From NCBI GenBank assembly GCA_963788115.1, contig CAWBFD010000004.1, positions 310,001-374,000 of the forward strand: 64,000 bases of DNA. The letters are read 5' to 3'. The stretch's first letter is position 1. Each line of letters starts with the position of its first letter. Below, one piece after another: positions 8,781-15,988 of the stretch. Position numbers and translations under genes: made by a program. The notes beneath the pieces were generated by a model. The model saw only the letters and a program-made list of their open reading frames with translations. It made no database searches and was not told the origin of the DNA. The stretch comes from CAWBFD01 sp963788115. GTDB taxonomy: Bacteria; Actinomycetota; Thermoleophilia; Solirubrobacterales; 70-9.

Positions 8781-9898
8781 GCCGCCGCGGGCACCACTTC
8801 GTGGGAGACGCCGAGCTCGGTCAGGCTGCGGAGGAACTCGCGCGGATCGAATGCCTCGGACGGCGCCAGTGCTCCGGCTCGCGAGTAGCCCGGCGCGGCA
8901 CAGAGAAGCGCGGCCTCGACGGTCGTCCGGGCCGTCAGGTCGTAGGGATCCGGGCCGGTGACGATGCCACGCCGGACGCGCGACCCCTGACGAGCCTCGC
9001 AGACGACCATGAAGCGCGCCCGACCCCGCGCCTCCGCCGACGGCCCCTCCGGAAGGCGCGAGATCGCCGCGTCCAGGGCCCGGCGCAGTGGCGTCCGCGC
9101 CGCCAGCCCCAGGACCGGCATCGCGAGCGAGGCGGCCGGGGCGAGCGCAGGGTGAAGCGCCACCGTGGAGGCCGTGAGCATCGTCCGCACCTGCCTGGTC
9201 TGGACATGTCGCGGCACCGTGAGGTGCTCGCCGGCCGGGTAGCGCACCATGCGCTGCCGCCCGAACGGCGGCGGAAACTCGAAGTCGCCCCGCCCGACGC
9301 CGGGTGAGCCCGGGACCAGGGCGCCACCGCGCCACTCGAGGTCGCCGCCCGACATCATCCCCAGCGCGGAACGGAGCGTCCCGCGCGAGCTGCCGAACCC
9401 CTCGGTCGCATAGGCGAGCAGGACCTCGTCCAGCGGCCCCATCCCCCCGGCGGTGAGCGCCGCGATCATGTCACCCGGGGCGTAGTCGAACCCCATCGCC
9501 GTGACCAGCACGGCGCCCCCCGCCTGCGCCGCCGCCCCGTACTCGTCGAAGACGGTGCGCATGAACCACTGCTCGCCGGTCGTATCGACGTAGTGGGTCC
9601 GGGACTCGACGGCGGCGGCCACGACCGGCTCCCCGTGCTCCTGAAACGGGCCGGCGCAGGCGATCACGGCGGCGCACGGCTCGAGCAGCTGCCGCAGGCC
9701 GCGCTCATCGTCGAGCGCCACCGCCGTGACCGGCGGGTCGCCCACCTCGCTCGCCGCCCTGCGAAGCTTGTCCTGGTCGCGGCCGGCGAGGACGAAGTCG
9801 GCTCCGCGGCGCCGAAGCTCGGCGGCGATCAGGCGGCCGGTGTAGCCGGTGGCGCCGTAGACCGCGATCGGACCAGACTGGGCGGGAGCGTCATTCAC
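8777..9898 (-). CDS. Saccharopine dehydrogenase family NAD(P)-binding protein (possible enoyl reductase)
   Basis: A 373-residue protein beginning with a Rossmann motif (VYGATGYTGRLIAAEL), followed by FVLAGRDQDKL and CAGPFQEHGEPVV. This order is typical of the COG3268/saccharopine dehydrogenase-like family that includes the mycobacterial trans-acting enoyl reductase. Real saccharopine dehydrogenase is unlikely. A plausible role is an NAD(P)H-dependent reduction of a lipid or polyketide intermediate, but no lipid locus is adjacent. It is coupled by a four-base overlap to the downstream zinc-ribbon gene. The start is ATG 9898. Confidence 0.85.
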   Translation of the reverse strand: MNDAPAQSGPIAVYGATGYTGRLIAAELRRRGADFVLAGRDQDKLRRAASEVGDPPVTAVALDDERGLRQLLEPCAAVIACAGPFQEHGEPVVAAAVESRTHYVDTTGEQWFMRTVFDEYGAAAQAGGAVLVTAMGFDYAPGDMIAALTAGGMGPLDEVLLAYATEGFGSSRGTLRSALGMMSGGDLEWRGGALVPGSPGVGRGDFEFPPPFGRQRMVRYPAGEHLTVPRHVQTRQVRTMLTASTVALHPALAPAASLAMPVLGLAARTPLRRALDAAISRLPEGPSAEARGRARFMVVCEARQGSRVRRGIVTGPDPYDLTARTTVEAALLCAAPGYSRAGALAPSEAFDPREFLRSLTELGVSHEVVPAAA

Positions 9899-9925
9899 GG
9901 GGGGCGGATGGTATTCGCGCGTGTA

Positions 9926-10651
9926 CTAGTTTTCGATCCGGCGATGGCTCGACTCAACCCCCAACAGCTGCGCCGACGCGACCGGATCGAGGGACTGATC
10001 GGGCTGATGGCGCCGGTCCTCGACCTCGTCCTCGCCGCAGGCGACCGCGTCTCGCGGCTCGCCGGGGCCCCCGACGACTACTACGAGATCCGAGCTCCGG
10101 GCGAGTCCGGAGAGCTCCGAGCCCGAGGGCGCGTCCGCCGGCCCGGACGAGGCCGCACCCTCCGCGGTCGACGCATAGCTCCGCCGCCGGAAGACGTCGT
10201 CCACCAGCGAGTCCACCCGGTCGAGGAACAGGATGCCGTCGAGATGGTCGAACTCGTGCTGGACGCAACGGGCCTCGAACCCCAGGCACTCGACTCGGCC
10301 CGAGAGGTGCTCGACGACGATCCGCGTCGCGCGTCTCACGTTCGCGGTGAGGTCGGGGATGCTGAGGCACCCCTCCCGTGCCACCTCCGAGCCCTCGGAC
10401 TCGACCATGCGGGGGTTGGCCAGCACCAGCAGGCCGTTGTCGGTCTCGGCCTTCGGGTGTCCCCGGACGTCGACGGCGACGACGCGCATCGGCAAGCCGA
10501 TCTGCGGGGCCGCGAGGCCGACACAGCGCTCGTGCGAGCGCATCGTCTCGACCAGGTCGGCGGCGACCGCCTCGAGCTCGGAGCCCTGAACGGGTGCGGC
10601 CACCTGCTTCAGCGCGCGGTCGGGGTAGACGAGGATCTCTCGAACTGCCAT
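9926..10651 (-). CDS. def: Peptide deformylase (3' end probably shifted)
   Basis: The first 160 residues are a clear peptide deformylase: GLAAPQIG (44-51 region), EGCLS with the metal ligand Cys95, and QHEFDHLDG with His132, Glu133 and His136. It removes the formyl group from nascent N-terminal methionine in the cytoplasm. The frame then runs on to 241 residues, well beyond the usual 160-200, through a tail that looks like antisense of a + strand gene. One extra base between about 10,084 and 10,134 would explain this; with it removed the gene would stop at TAG 10081-10083. The ATG start at 10651 gives the expected MAVREILVYPD N-terminus. Confidence 0.92.
   Translation of the reverse strand: MAVREILVYPDRALKQVAAPVQGSELEAVAADLVETMRSHERCVGLAAPQIGLPMRVVAVDVRGHPKAETDNGLLVLANPRMVESEGSEVAREGCLSIPDLTANVRRATRIVVEHLSGRVECLGFEARCVQHEFDHLDGILFLDRVDSLVDDVFRRRSYASTAEGAASSGPADAPSGSELSGLARSSDLVVVVGGPGEPRDAVACGEDEVEDRRHQPDQSLDPVASAQLLGVESSHRRIEN
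9944..10178 (+). CDS. Candidate small protein, convergent with def and frameshifted
   Basis: From ATG 9944 the first 48 or so residues look protein-like: a basic amphipathic start (MARLNPQQLRRRDR), a hydrophobic helix (IGLMAPVLDLVLAAG) and then APDDYYEIRAP. The frame then enters antisense of def. Skipping one base near 10,100 leads into an acidic tail that ends ...SAVDA at TAG 10176-10178, giving about 77 residues. The same one-base correction also closes def on the other strand. I do not recognise the family. The gene is inferred, not certain. Confidence 0.4.
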
Positions 10652-10687
10652 GGGGTGAGCCTCGTCGCCCGGCGATTCCTCGGCTAT

Positions 10688-11224
10688 CTACAGGGCGTCG
10701 CTGGCCAACTCGCGCAGGCTGACCTCCACCTCGGCTTGGGCGGCCACCCGCTGGAGGGCCGCGTCGACCTCGGCCGGCGCGGCCTCGCCGAGTGCCAGCT
10801 CCATCATCATCGTGTACAGGGGGGCGTTCCGGGCGCCGGTGAGGCGGGTCTCGAGGTCGGTGATGTTCACGCCGAGGTCCGCCAGCTGCGAGCTGACCGC
10901 GGCGACGATCCCTGGGTGGTCGGCCCCGTAGACGGTGAGCACATGGGTTGCAGCCGGGACCGTCGCGGCCGAGAGCTCGTCGACTGCGTTGAAGGTGATC
11001 GCCTCGAGCCCGAGCTGGTCGCGAACGCCGCCGAGGCGCTCGGACAACGTCTCCTCGTCGACCGAGTCCGGCACCTGCACGATCAGCATCACGGCGAAGT
11101 GGCCGCGCAGGATCGACATCTGCGAGTCCTCGATATTCCCGTCGAGATCGAACAGGGCGCGGCTGATCGCGGCGACGATCCCAGGCTGGTCGCGGCCGAT
11201 CGCGGTGACGGCGAACTCGGACAC
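10688..11224 (-). CDS. Double ACT-domain regulator (GcvR-like)
   Basis: A 178-residue protein made of two ACT domains: residues 1-80 (FAVTAIGRDQPGIVAAISRAL) and 90-170 (VLTVYGADHPGIVAAVSSQL). The repeated DxPGIVAA signature marks the ligand-binding turn. This architecture is that of glycine-cleavage regulator GcvR and related amino-acid sensors. It has no DNA-binding domain, so it would act by binding an amino acid and a partner. The start is GTG 11224. It shares a 20-base divergent gap with the next gene. Confidence 0.88.
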   Translation of the reverse strand: MSEFAVTAIGRDQPGIVAAISRALFDLDGNIEDSQMSILRGHFAVMLIVQVPDSVDEETLSERLGGVRDQLGLEAITFNAVDELSAATVPAATHVLTVYGADHPGIVAAVSSQLADLGVNITDLETRLTGARNAPLYTMMMELALGEAAPAEVDAALQRVAAQAEVEVSLRELASDAL

Positions 11225-11244
11225 CGGCCGTAAGATACGCGCCC
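11225..11244. promoter_or_regulatory. Compact divergent promoter with overlapping -10 elements
   Basis: The whole gap between two divergent start codons is 20 bases. On the + strand TAAGAT (11231-11236) lies 8 bases before TTG 11245. On the - strand TATCTT (11237-11232) lies 7 bases before GTG 11224. The two hexamers overlap almost completely, so only one RNA polymerase could bind at a time and both transcripts would be leaderless. Confidence 0.5.
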
Positions 11245-12303
11245 TTGAATCGCCAGAGGATCATCGAGCGGGAGCGCCGCTGGGCCCTGCCCGCCGCGAT
11301 GTCCGCACTCCTGGCCGTGATCCTCTTCTTCGCCTCGATCCCAATCGAGCAGAGCGCGGTCGAGGGAACCGGCACCGCCGAGCAGCTTCGCGCGCTCAAC
11401 GACAACGCCGGGACGCTGCTCCTCGCCAACGTCGTTCGCAGCCTCGGCCTGCTGGCGTTGATCCCGCCGCTCTACTACCTGTTCGAGGCCGCGAAGGCCC
11501 GCAGCGCGGCGGTCCGGGGCGCCCTCGTCGGGTTCGTCTTCCTGGGCCCGGTCCTGTTCGCCGCTCAGAACGTGGCCAGCGGGATCGCAACCACCAATAT
11601 CGCCTCGGACTACGTCGATCGCGAGAGCGAGCTCACTGTCGAGGCGCCGAGCCTCGACATGTTCCTCGGGGAGGTCGAGCGCCAGCCGGACTCGCTCGAC
11701 CAGGTCGTGCTCTACACCGAGGAGGACGCGCTCGACGCCGAGCGCACTGACGGCGAGATCTTCTCGCTCAACTACCCACCCGATCGAGAGGAATCGATCC
11801 GCGATGCGCTGGAGAGCAGTGAGGTCGACACCGAGGAGGAGGCCGACGGACTGCCGGGTGACCTCGCCGCCGAGAACCTGATCGACAACTCGGACGCGCG
11901 CCAGACGATCGCCGGGCTGCTGTTCCCCGCGCTGCTGGCGATGATCGTCGCTGTCGTCTACCCGTCGCTGCACGCGATGCGCGTCGGCCTCCTGACTCGC
12001 TTCTTCGGCACCCTGGGGATGGCGATCGGGGTTTCGGTGCTGTTCATCGGCCTGTTCGGGTTGTTCCTGTGGATGCTCGGCCTCGGCCTGTTGATCCTCG
12101 ACCGCTGGCCGGGGGGACGCCCGCCAGCCTGGGACGCGGGGGAGGCGGTGCCCTGGCCCCGGCCGGGGGAGGAGCCGCCCCAGCAGGAGACCGACGAGGG
12201 GGAGGCCGAGGAAGAGACCGTGAAGCTCGGCGCGCAGGAGGAGAATCCGCACGCGGGCCGGCGCGAGCGGGCGAAGCGGCGCAAGCGCAAGCGCCGCAGC
12301 TGA
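11245..12303 (+). CDS. Multi-pass membrane protein, unknown
   Basis: 352 residues. Three hydrophobic segments lie in the first 110 residues (around 15-35, 58-77 and 88-108), then a polar acidic region of about 100 residues rich in Asp/Glu, then two or three more membrane segments (around 212-275). The C-terminus is a charged tail, first acidic and Pro-rich, then very basic (RRERAKRRKRKRRS). The acidic loop is probably extracytoplasmic and the basic tail cytoplasmic. The family is not recognised. The start is TTG 11245, chosen because a TAAGAT box precedes it by 8 bases and the basic NRQRIIERERR fits a cytoplasmic N-terminus. Confidence 0.7.
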   Translation: MNRQRIIERERRWALPAAMSALLAVILFFASIPIEQSAVEGTGTAEQLRALNDNAGTLLLANVVRSLGLLALIPPLYYLFEAAKARSAAVRGALVGFVFLGPVLFAAQNVASGIATTNIASDYVDRESELTVEAPSLDMFLGEVERQPDSLDQVVLYTEEDALDAERTDGEIFSLNYPPDREESIRDALESSEVDTEEEADGLPGDLAAENLIDNSDARQTIAGLLFPALLAMIVAVVYPSLHAMRVGLLTRFFGTLGMAIGVSVLFIGLFGLFLWMLGLGLLILDRWPGGRPPAWDAGEAVPWPRPGEEPPQQETDEGEAEEETVKLGAQEENPHAGRRERAKRRKRKRRS

Positions 12304-12368
12304 GCGCGCGGCGCTGGCCGCTGAGTCAGTCGCGCAGCGGCGGGACACCCATACCCTGTCGGGTCGAA

Positions 12369-12818
12369 ATGCATCGCAACGGCCCCGCAGACGGCCCGAT
12401 CGATCGCCTCGAGGGTTGGGAGCGAGAGTTGCTCGAGCGCGCCCGGGTGGGTCATCTCGGCCTCCTCGACGACCGCGATCGGCCACGGGTGCTGCCGGTC
12501 ACCTTCGCCGTCGCCGAGGGATCGATCTGGAGCGCGATCGACGACAAGCCGAAGCGCGCCGGGACTGAGCCCGCACGGGTCCGCTACCTACGTCGCCGGC
12601 CGCGGGCTGCGGTCACGGTCGATCGCTACGACGATGAGTGGAGCCGGCTCGCCTGGGTGCAGGTCCTGGGCACGGTGTCGATCCTGGAGCCGGCCGCCGC
12701 GCTTGCGGGCATCGACGCGCTGAGCGAGAAGTACGCGCAGTACCACGAGACCCCGCCGCCCGGCCCCGTGCTGCGGCTCGACCCGACGCGGGCGATCTCC
12801 TGGCGCGCGGGGTCGTAG
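12369..12818 (+). CDS. PPOX-class, probably F420-dependent, oxidoreductase (Rv0121-like)
   Basis: A 149-residue split-barrel protein of the pyridoxamine 5'-phosphate oxidase superfamily. Recognisable pieces are ARVGHLGLLDDRDRPRVLPV, the basic AIDDKPKR that typically contacts the cofactor phosphate, and DRYDDEWSRLAWVQVLG, then PPGPVLRLD at the end. This pattern resembles the TIGR03668 (Rv0121) family, thought to use F420. The start is ATG 12369. The downstream YbaK gene begins 46 bases later behind its own promoter-like sequence. Confidence 0.85.
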   Translation: MHRNGPADGPIDRLEGWERELLERARVGHLGLLDDRDRPRVLPVTFAVAEGSIWSAIDDKPKRAGTEPARVRYLRRRPRAAVTVDRYDDEWSRLAWVQVLGTVSILEPAAALAGIDALSEKYAQYHETPPPGPVLRLDPTRAISWRAGS

Positions 12819-12832
12819 CGGTCTCAGTGCTT

Positions 12833-12838
12833 AGGATT
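12833..12838 (+). promoter_or_regulatory. Possible -10 element of YbaK gene
   Basis: TAGGAT lies 26 bases before ATG 12865, leaving a leader with a good AAAGGAG ribosome binding site. This is one of the few leadered promoters in the window. Confidence 0.4.
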
Positions 12839-12864
12839 CAAGGACCGTCCGAAAGGAGCGAGCG

Positions 12865-13371
12865 ATGGAAGCATCGACGGAGGAGAAGGCGACCGGGATC
12901 GACGCCGTGGTTCGCTACCTGCAGGAGCGCGGAATCGGTCATGACGTGGTCGACCACGAGCAGACCTTCAGCGCCGCGGAGGAGGCCAGTGCGGCCGGGG
13001 TGGCGCCGGACCACGCCGCCAAGACGATGGTCCTGCGAGACGGCGAGAGCTACCGGCTCGCGGTGATCCCGGCCTCTGAGCGGCTCGACCTTCGCAAGGC
13101 GCGCGAGGCGCTCGACGCGTCGAGCCACCTGAGGCTGGCGAGCGAGATGGAGATGGGCGCCGACTTCGACGCGTTCGACGTCGGTGCTGTGCCCCCATTG
13201 GGGCCGATGGTGGCCGTGCCCGAGGCGCTCGACCGCCGGTTGATGACCCACGATCGAATCCTTTGCAGCGGGGGCGATCATCGTCACTCGGTGCTGCTCG
13301 ACCCGCGCGACCTCGCGCAGGCGACCCAGGCCAAGGTGGTCGACATCTGCGAGGAGGACACCCCGCGATGA
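12865..13371 (+). CDS. YbaK/EbsC-type aminoacyl-tRNA deacylase
   Basis: 168 residues with the YbaK/ProX fold. The conserved catalytic lysine is present in HAAKTMVLRD (near residue 53), and DLRKAREAL, GAVPPLG and DICEED follow as in the family. Such proteins hydrolyse mischarged tRNAs, for example Cys-tRNA(Pro) or Ala-tRNA(Pro), as stand-alone editing factors. The ATG 12865 start has an AAAGGAG site seven bases upstream. A diverged paralogue lies at 57446-57988. The gene is convergent with the cupredoxin gene, 24 bases away. Confidence 0.87.
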   Translation: MEASTEEKATGIDAVVRYLQERGIGHDVVDHEQTFSAAEEASAAGVAPDHAAKTMVLRDGESYRLAVIPASERLDLRKAREALDASSHLRLASEMEMGADFDAFDVGAVPPLGPMVAVPEALDRRLMTHDRILCSGGDHRHSVLLDPRDLAQATQAKVVDICEEDTPR

Positions 13372-13395
13372 CCGGTCCCGTGACCTAGCCGTTCG

Positions 13396-14244
13396 CTAGC
13401 TCAGGCGAGCCCGCACCCTCGCCAGCATCCCGAGCGCAACCAGCAGGGCGCCGACCACAGCCAACGGCACGGCGTCGCTCCCGGTGGAGGGCAGCGAGGT
13501 GTCGGTGCCGGCCGCGGTCGGAGACGAGACCGCCTCCTCCTCCGAGACGTCGGAGTCCTCGTCCGACGCGGTCGCGCTGGTTTCCTCGGAGACATCCACC
13601 GTCCCCTTCATCTCGGGATGGATGCTGCAGATGTACGAAAAGCTCCCCGCGTCGTCGAAGGTGACCGTCTCGCTGTCCCCGTTCTCGAGGATGGCCGTCT
13701 CGAAGCTTCCGTCATCGGCGACCGCGTTGTGAGGCTCGGACCCGGAGTTGGTCCAGGTGACGGAGTCGCCGACGTTGATCGAGACGGTCGCCGGCGAGAA
13801 CAGGAAGTCCTCCATGGTCACGGTGACGCCGCCTTGCTTCTTGGCGACGAACACCGCCTTGGCCTCAGGCTGCTGCTTCGTCTGCGTCCCGGGGCTCGCC
13901 GAGGGCGCCGGGGGCTGCTCGCCGGGGGTCGGTTCGTCCGGCGGGATCGGCTCCTCCGCCGGTGGTGGGTCCGACGGTGAAGGCGGGTCCGCGGGCGTGG
14001 GGGGGTCCGCCGGCGGCTCGGCCGGCTCGGGCTGGTCCCCGGAGGGCGGCGACGCCTCCTCCGGCGGCGCCGGCGGCGCCTCCTGGGCCAGGATCACCTG
14101 CGGGGCCGCAAGGGCGGCAGCAAAGATGGAAATGGCGGCGAGGACCGCCGTCCCCCTTTGGCCAGCGCGGCGGCCGTCGCACACCACGTCCCGTGATACG
14201 TGCGAACCGCCCGCTGGGTTCAACATCAGTCCTCTCTCCTCCAA
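13396..14244 (-). CDS. LPxTG-anchored cupredoxin (plastocyanin-like) surface protein
   Basis: A 282-residue exported protein. After a signal sequence (hydrophobic core about 32-52, AVLAAISIFAAALA) comes a Pro/Ala/Asp-rich spacer (55-125), then a cupredoxin domain with VTWTNSGSEPHNAV, and YICSIHPEMKG supplying the Cys, second His and Met ligands of a type 1 copper site. A Ser/Glu-rich stalk leads to LPSTG, a membrane helix and a basic end (RVRARLS), a sortase signal. It would display a blue-copper electron carrier on the cell wall. No sortase gene is in the window. The N-terminus is long, so translation could begin at Met7. Confidence 0.9.
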   Translation of the reverse strand: MEERGLMLNPAGGSHVSRDVVCDGRRAGQRGTAVLAAISIFAAALAAPQVILAQEAPPAPPEEASPPSGDQPEPAEPPADPPTPADPPSPSDPPPAEEPIPPDEPTPGEQPPAPSASPGTQTKQQPEAKAVFVAKKQGGVTVTMEDFLFSPATVSINVGDSVTWTNSGSEPHNAVADDGSFETAILENGDSETVTFDDAGSFSYICSIHPEMKGTVDVSEETSATASDEDSDVSEEEAVSSPTAAGTDTSLPSTGSDAVPLAVVGALLVALGMLARVRARLS

Positions 14245-14328
14245 AGTCCAGAAACAGCCCCGTGCCTGGACGGCGCAGCATAGCGATCCCGATCGGGCGC
14301 GGTCGGGCGCTTGCCCCGCCCTTACCGT

Positions 14329-15969
14329 TCAGCGAGCCGCCGCGAGCCGCTTGCGATGCGTTCGGATCTCGCTGAGAATCCGCTCGAGACGGGGCTCGCG
14401 CGAGGAATCCACATGCGTCATCGCGGCCGCGACGTGGGGGTGGACGTCCGCGATCCGCTCGTACATCGCCTGCGCCACCGCCCTGTAGGTCGGGTGGCCC
14501 TCGCGCCCCGAGCGAAGCTCGATCAGGTGCATAGCCTCCCGCGCGTTCAGGTCGAGCACGAAGCGAATCCGGTAGCCGAGGCAGAGCGCGTAGGGGGCGG
14601 CGTCCGAAAGCCCGGCCTCCTCCAGACGCGCGAACTCCTCGCGCGAGACTTCCAGGGCGCGCTCGTACTCGTCGCCGAAGCCGGCCTCGCGCACCTCCTC
14701 GGGGACGCCGGCGCCCAACTTGGGGGTGAGGCGCTGCCACTGGCAGGTGAGGAGGCGGTGCCGTTGCAGGTCGCGAAAGCCCCCGTAGTCGGAGACGATC
14801 TCGAACCTGTAGCGAACCGCCTCCCAGCCACGACCCGGCCGGTGACGCCGGTTGCGGCGCTCGCCCGCGAGCTCGGCGATCAGCCCGGCCCGCTCGATCG
14901 GGCCGAGCGCCACGATCCGGTGGCGGATCTCGGCCTCGGAAACGGCGGCCGACTCGAACACGCTCGCGGTGAGGAGGTCGCGCTCGTCGCCGTCGACGTG
15001 CACCAGGTCGACCGAGGGCGCGTCCGACTCCTCGGCGCGGTCGAGGCCCAGTCGCGCGACGACCCCCTCCGCGGCTTCGCGGCGGCCGCGCAGATACGTC
15101 ACCCACTCACCTCCGCGATCGGGCCGGTCAACCCGCGCGACGAAGCTGGGGATCACCTGCTGGAGCTCGGCGAGCATCAGCGACCCGTAGGAGCGGGCCT
15201 CTGGCAGGGGCGAGGCCAGCAGACGCAGCAGGAGTTGCTCATACGCCTGCCCCGAGCCGAAGATGCCGACGTGGCTCAGCGTCGCCGCCGGCAGCAGGCC
15301 GCGGAGCAGATCCAGCGCCTTGGCCCGGATCGACCGTTGCCAGGCAGCGTCGGGCTCCTCGCCGCGGGGCCAGCGCTCCGAGGCCCAGGCCTGAACCCGT
15401 TCCAGTCCTTGCGAGTAGATCCCGAACAGCTCGTCCATCGCCTCCCGGTAGGGCGGACCGAGCTCCTGGTCGGAGTAGTAGCGGTGGCCGCCGCCGGGCA
15501 TGGGTCGGTCGTACGGGAGGTAGCGGGTCGACTGCTCGAGGTAGGCGGCGAGCCGACCCCGCTGGAGCACCTTGGTGAGCACGTTCGAGACCCACTCGCA
15601 GGCCAGGTGCGCTCCGCCGACCTGGGCGATCGAGTCGTCGCCGTAGCCAATGAAGATCCGCTCGTAGAGGTCCGCGGCGCGTGTGCCCTCGACCCCGTCG
15701 AACGGTCGGCCACCCTCGGGTATGTCGGCGGCGAACTCGTCCAGGAACAGGCGGCGGAGCGATCCCCCGTAGCGGGAGTAGCGGGCGAACAGCGCCCCCT
15801 TGACCGTCTCGGGCAGGTTGACCAGCGCGAACACCGGGCCGTCGAGGTTGGTGAAGTGCCGGGCCAAGAGGGCCCGCTCCTCCTCGGTGAACGACTCGAC
15901 CGGGTAGCGCACAGGGCACCGGATCGTAGCCAGGGAGCCGGCGGGTCCGGGAGTCGCCGCCCCCCTCAC
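14329..15969 (-). CDS. thyX: Tandem-domain flavin-dependent thymidylate synthase
   Basis: 546 residues, about twice the usual 220-260 of ThyX, made of two ThyX-like halves. The C-terminal half carries R403-H404-R405 in a LQRHRLLT context, and a later NAREAMHLIELRSG matching the conserved N-x-R-x-W-x-x-F-x-x-LR segment. The N-terminal half has the aligned but altered RGRLAAYLEQSTRY (137-150), which keeps S-T-R-Y but has lost the central His. Together they make one complete RHRxxS...SxR motif set. It would methylate dUMP to dTMP using methylene-tetrahydrofolate and FADH2. The start is GTG 15969 or GTG 15912; the latter better fits RYPVESFT. Confidence 0.85.
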   Translation of the reverse strand: MRGAATPGPAGSLATIRCPVRYPVESFTEEERALLARHFTNLDGPVFALVNLPETVKGALFARYSRYGGSLRRLFLDEFAADIPEGGRPFDGVEGTRAADLYERIFIGYGDDSIAQVGGAHLACEWVSNVLTKVLQRGRLAAYLEQSTRYLPYDRPMPGGGHRYYSDQELGPPYREAMDELFGIYSQGLERVQAWASERWPRGEEPDAAWQRSIRAKALDLLRGLLPAATLSHVGIFGSGQAYEQLLLRLLASPLPEARSYGSLMLAELQQVIPSFVARVDRPDRGGEWVTYLRGRREAAEGVVARLGLDRAEESDAPSVDLVHVDGDERDLLTASVFESAAVSEAEIRHRIVALGPIERAGLIAELAGERRNRRHRPGRGWEAVRYRFEIVSDYGGFRDLQRHRLLTCQWQRLTPKLGAGVPEEVREAGFGDEYERALEVSREEFARLEEAGLSDAAPYALCLGYRIRFVLDLNAREAMHLIELRSGREGHPTYRAVAQAMYERIADVHPHVAAAMTHVDSSREPRLERILSEIRTHRKRLAAAR

Positions 15970-15976
15970 GCGCCCA

Positions 15977-15982
15977 TAGACT
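15977..15982 (+). promoter_or_regulatory. -10 element of LLM-SCP2 gene (leaderless type)
   Basis: TAGACT ends 6 bases before GTG 15989, the tightest spacing class seen here. It overlaps the start region of the divergent thyX gene. Confidence 0.5.
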
Positions 15983-15988
15983 GCCGGC

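Noticed and set aside
9593..11233. Very long + strand open frame through def and the ACT gene
   Set aside because: Mostly antisense of confident genes; only the first part (9944 to about 10,090) looks like protein and was kept as a small candidate.
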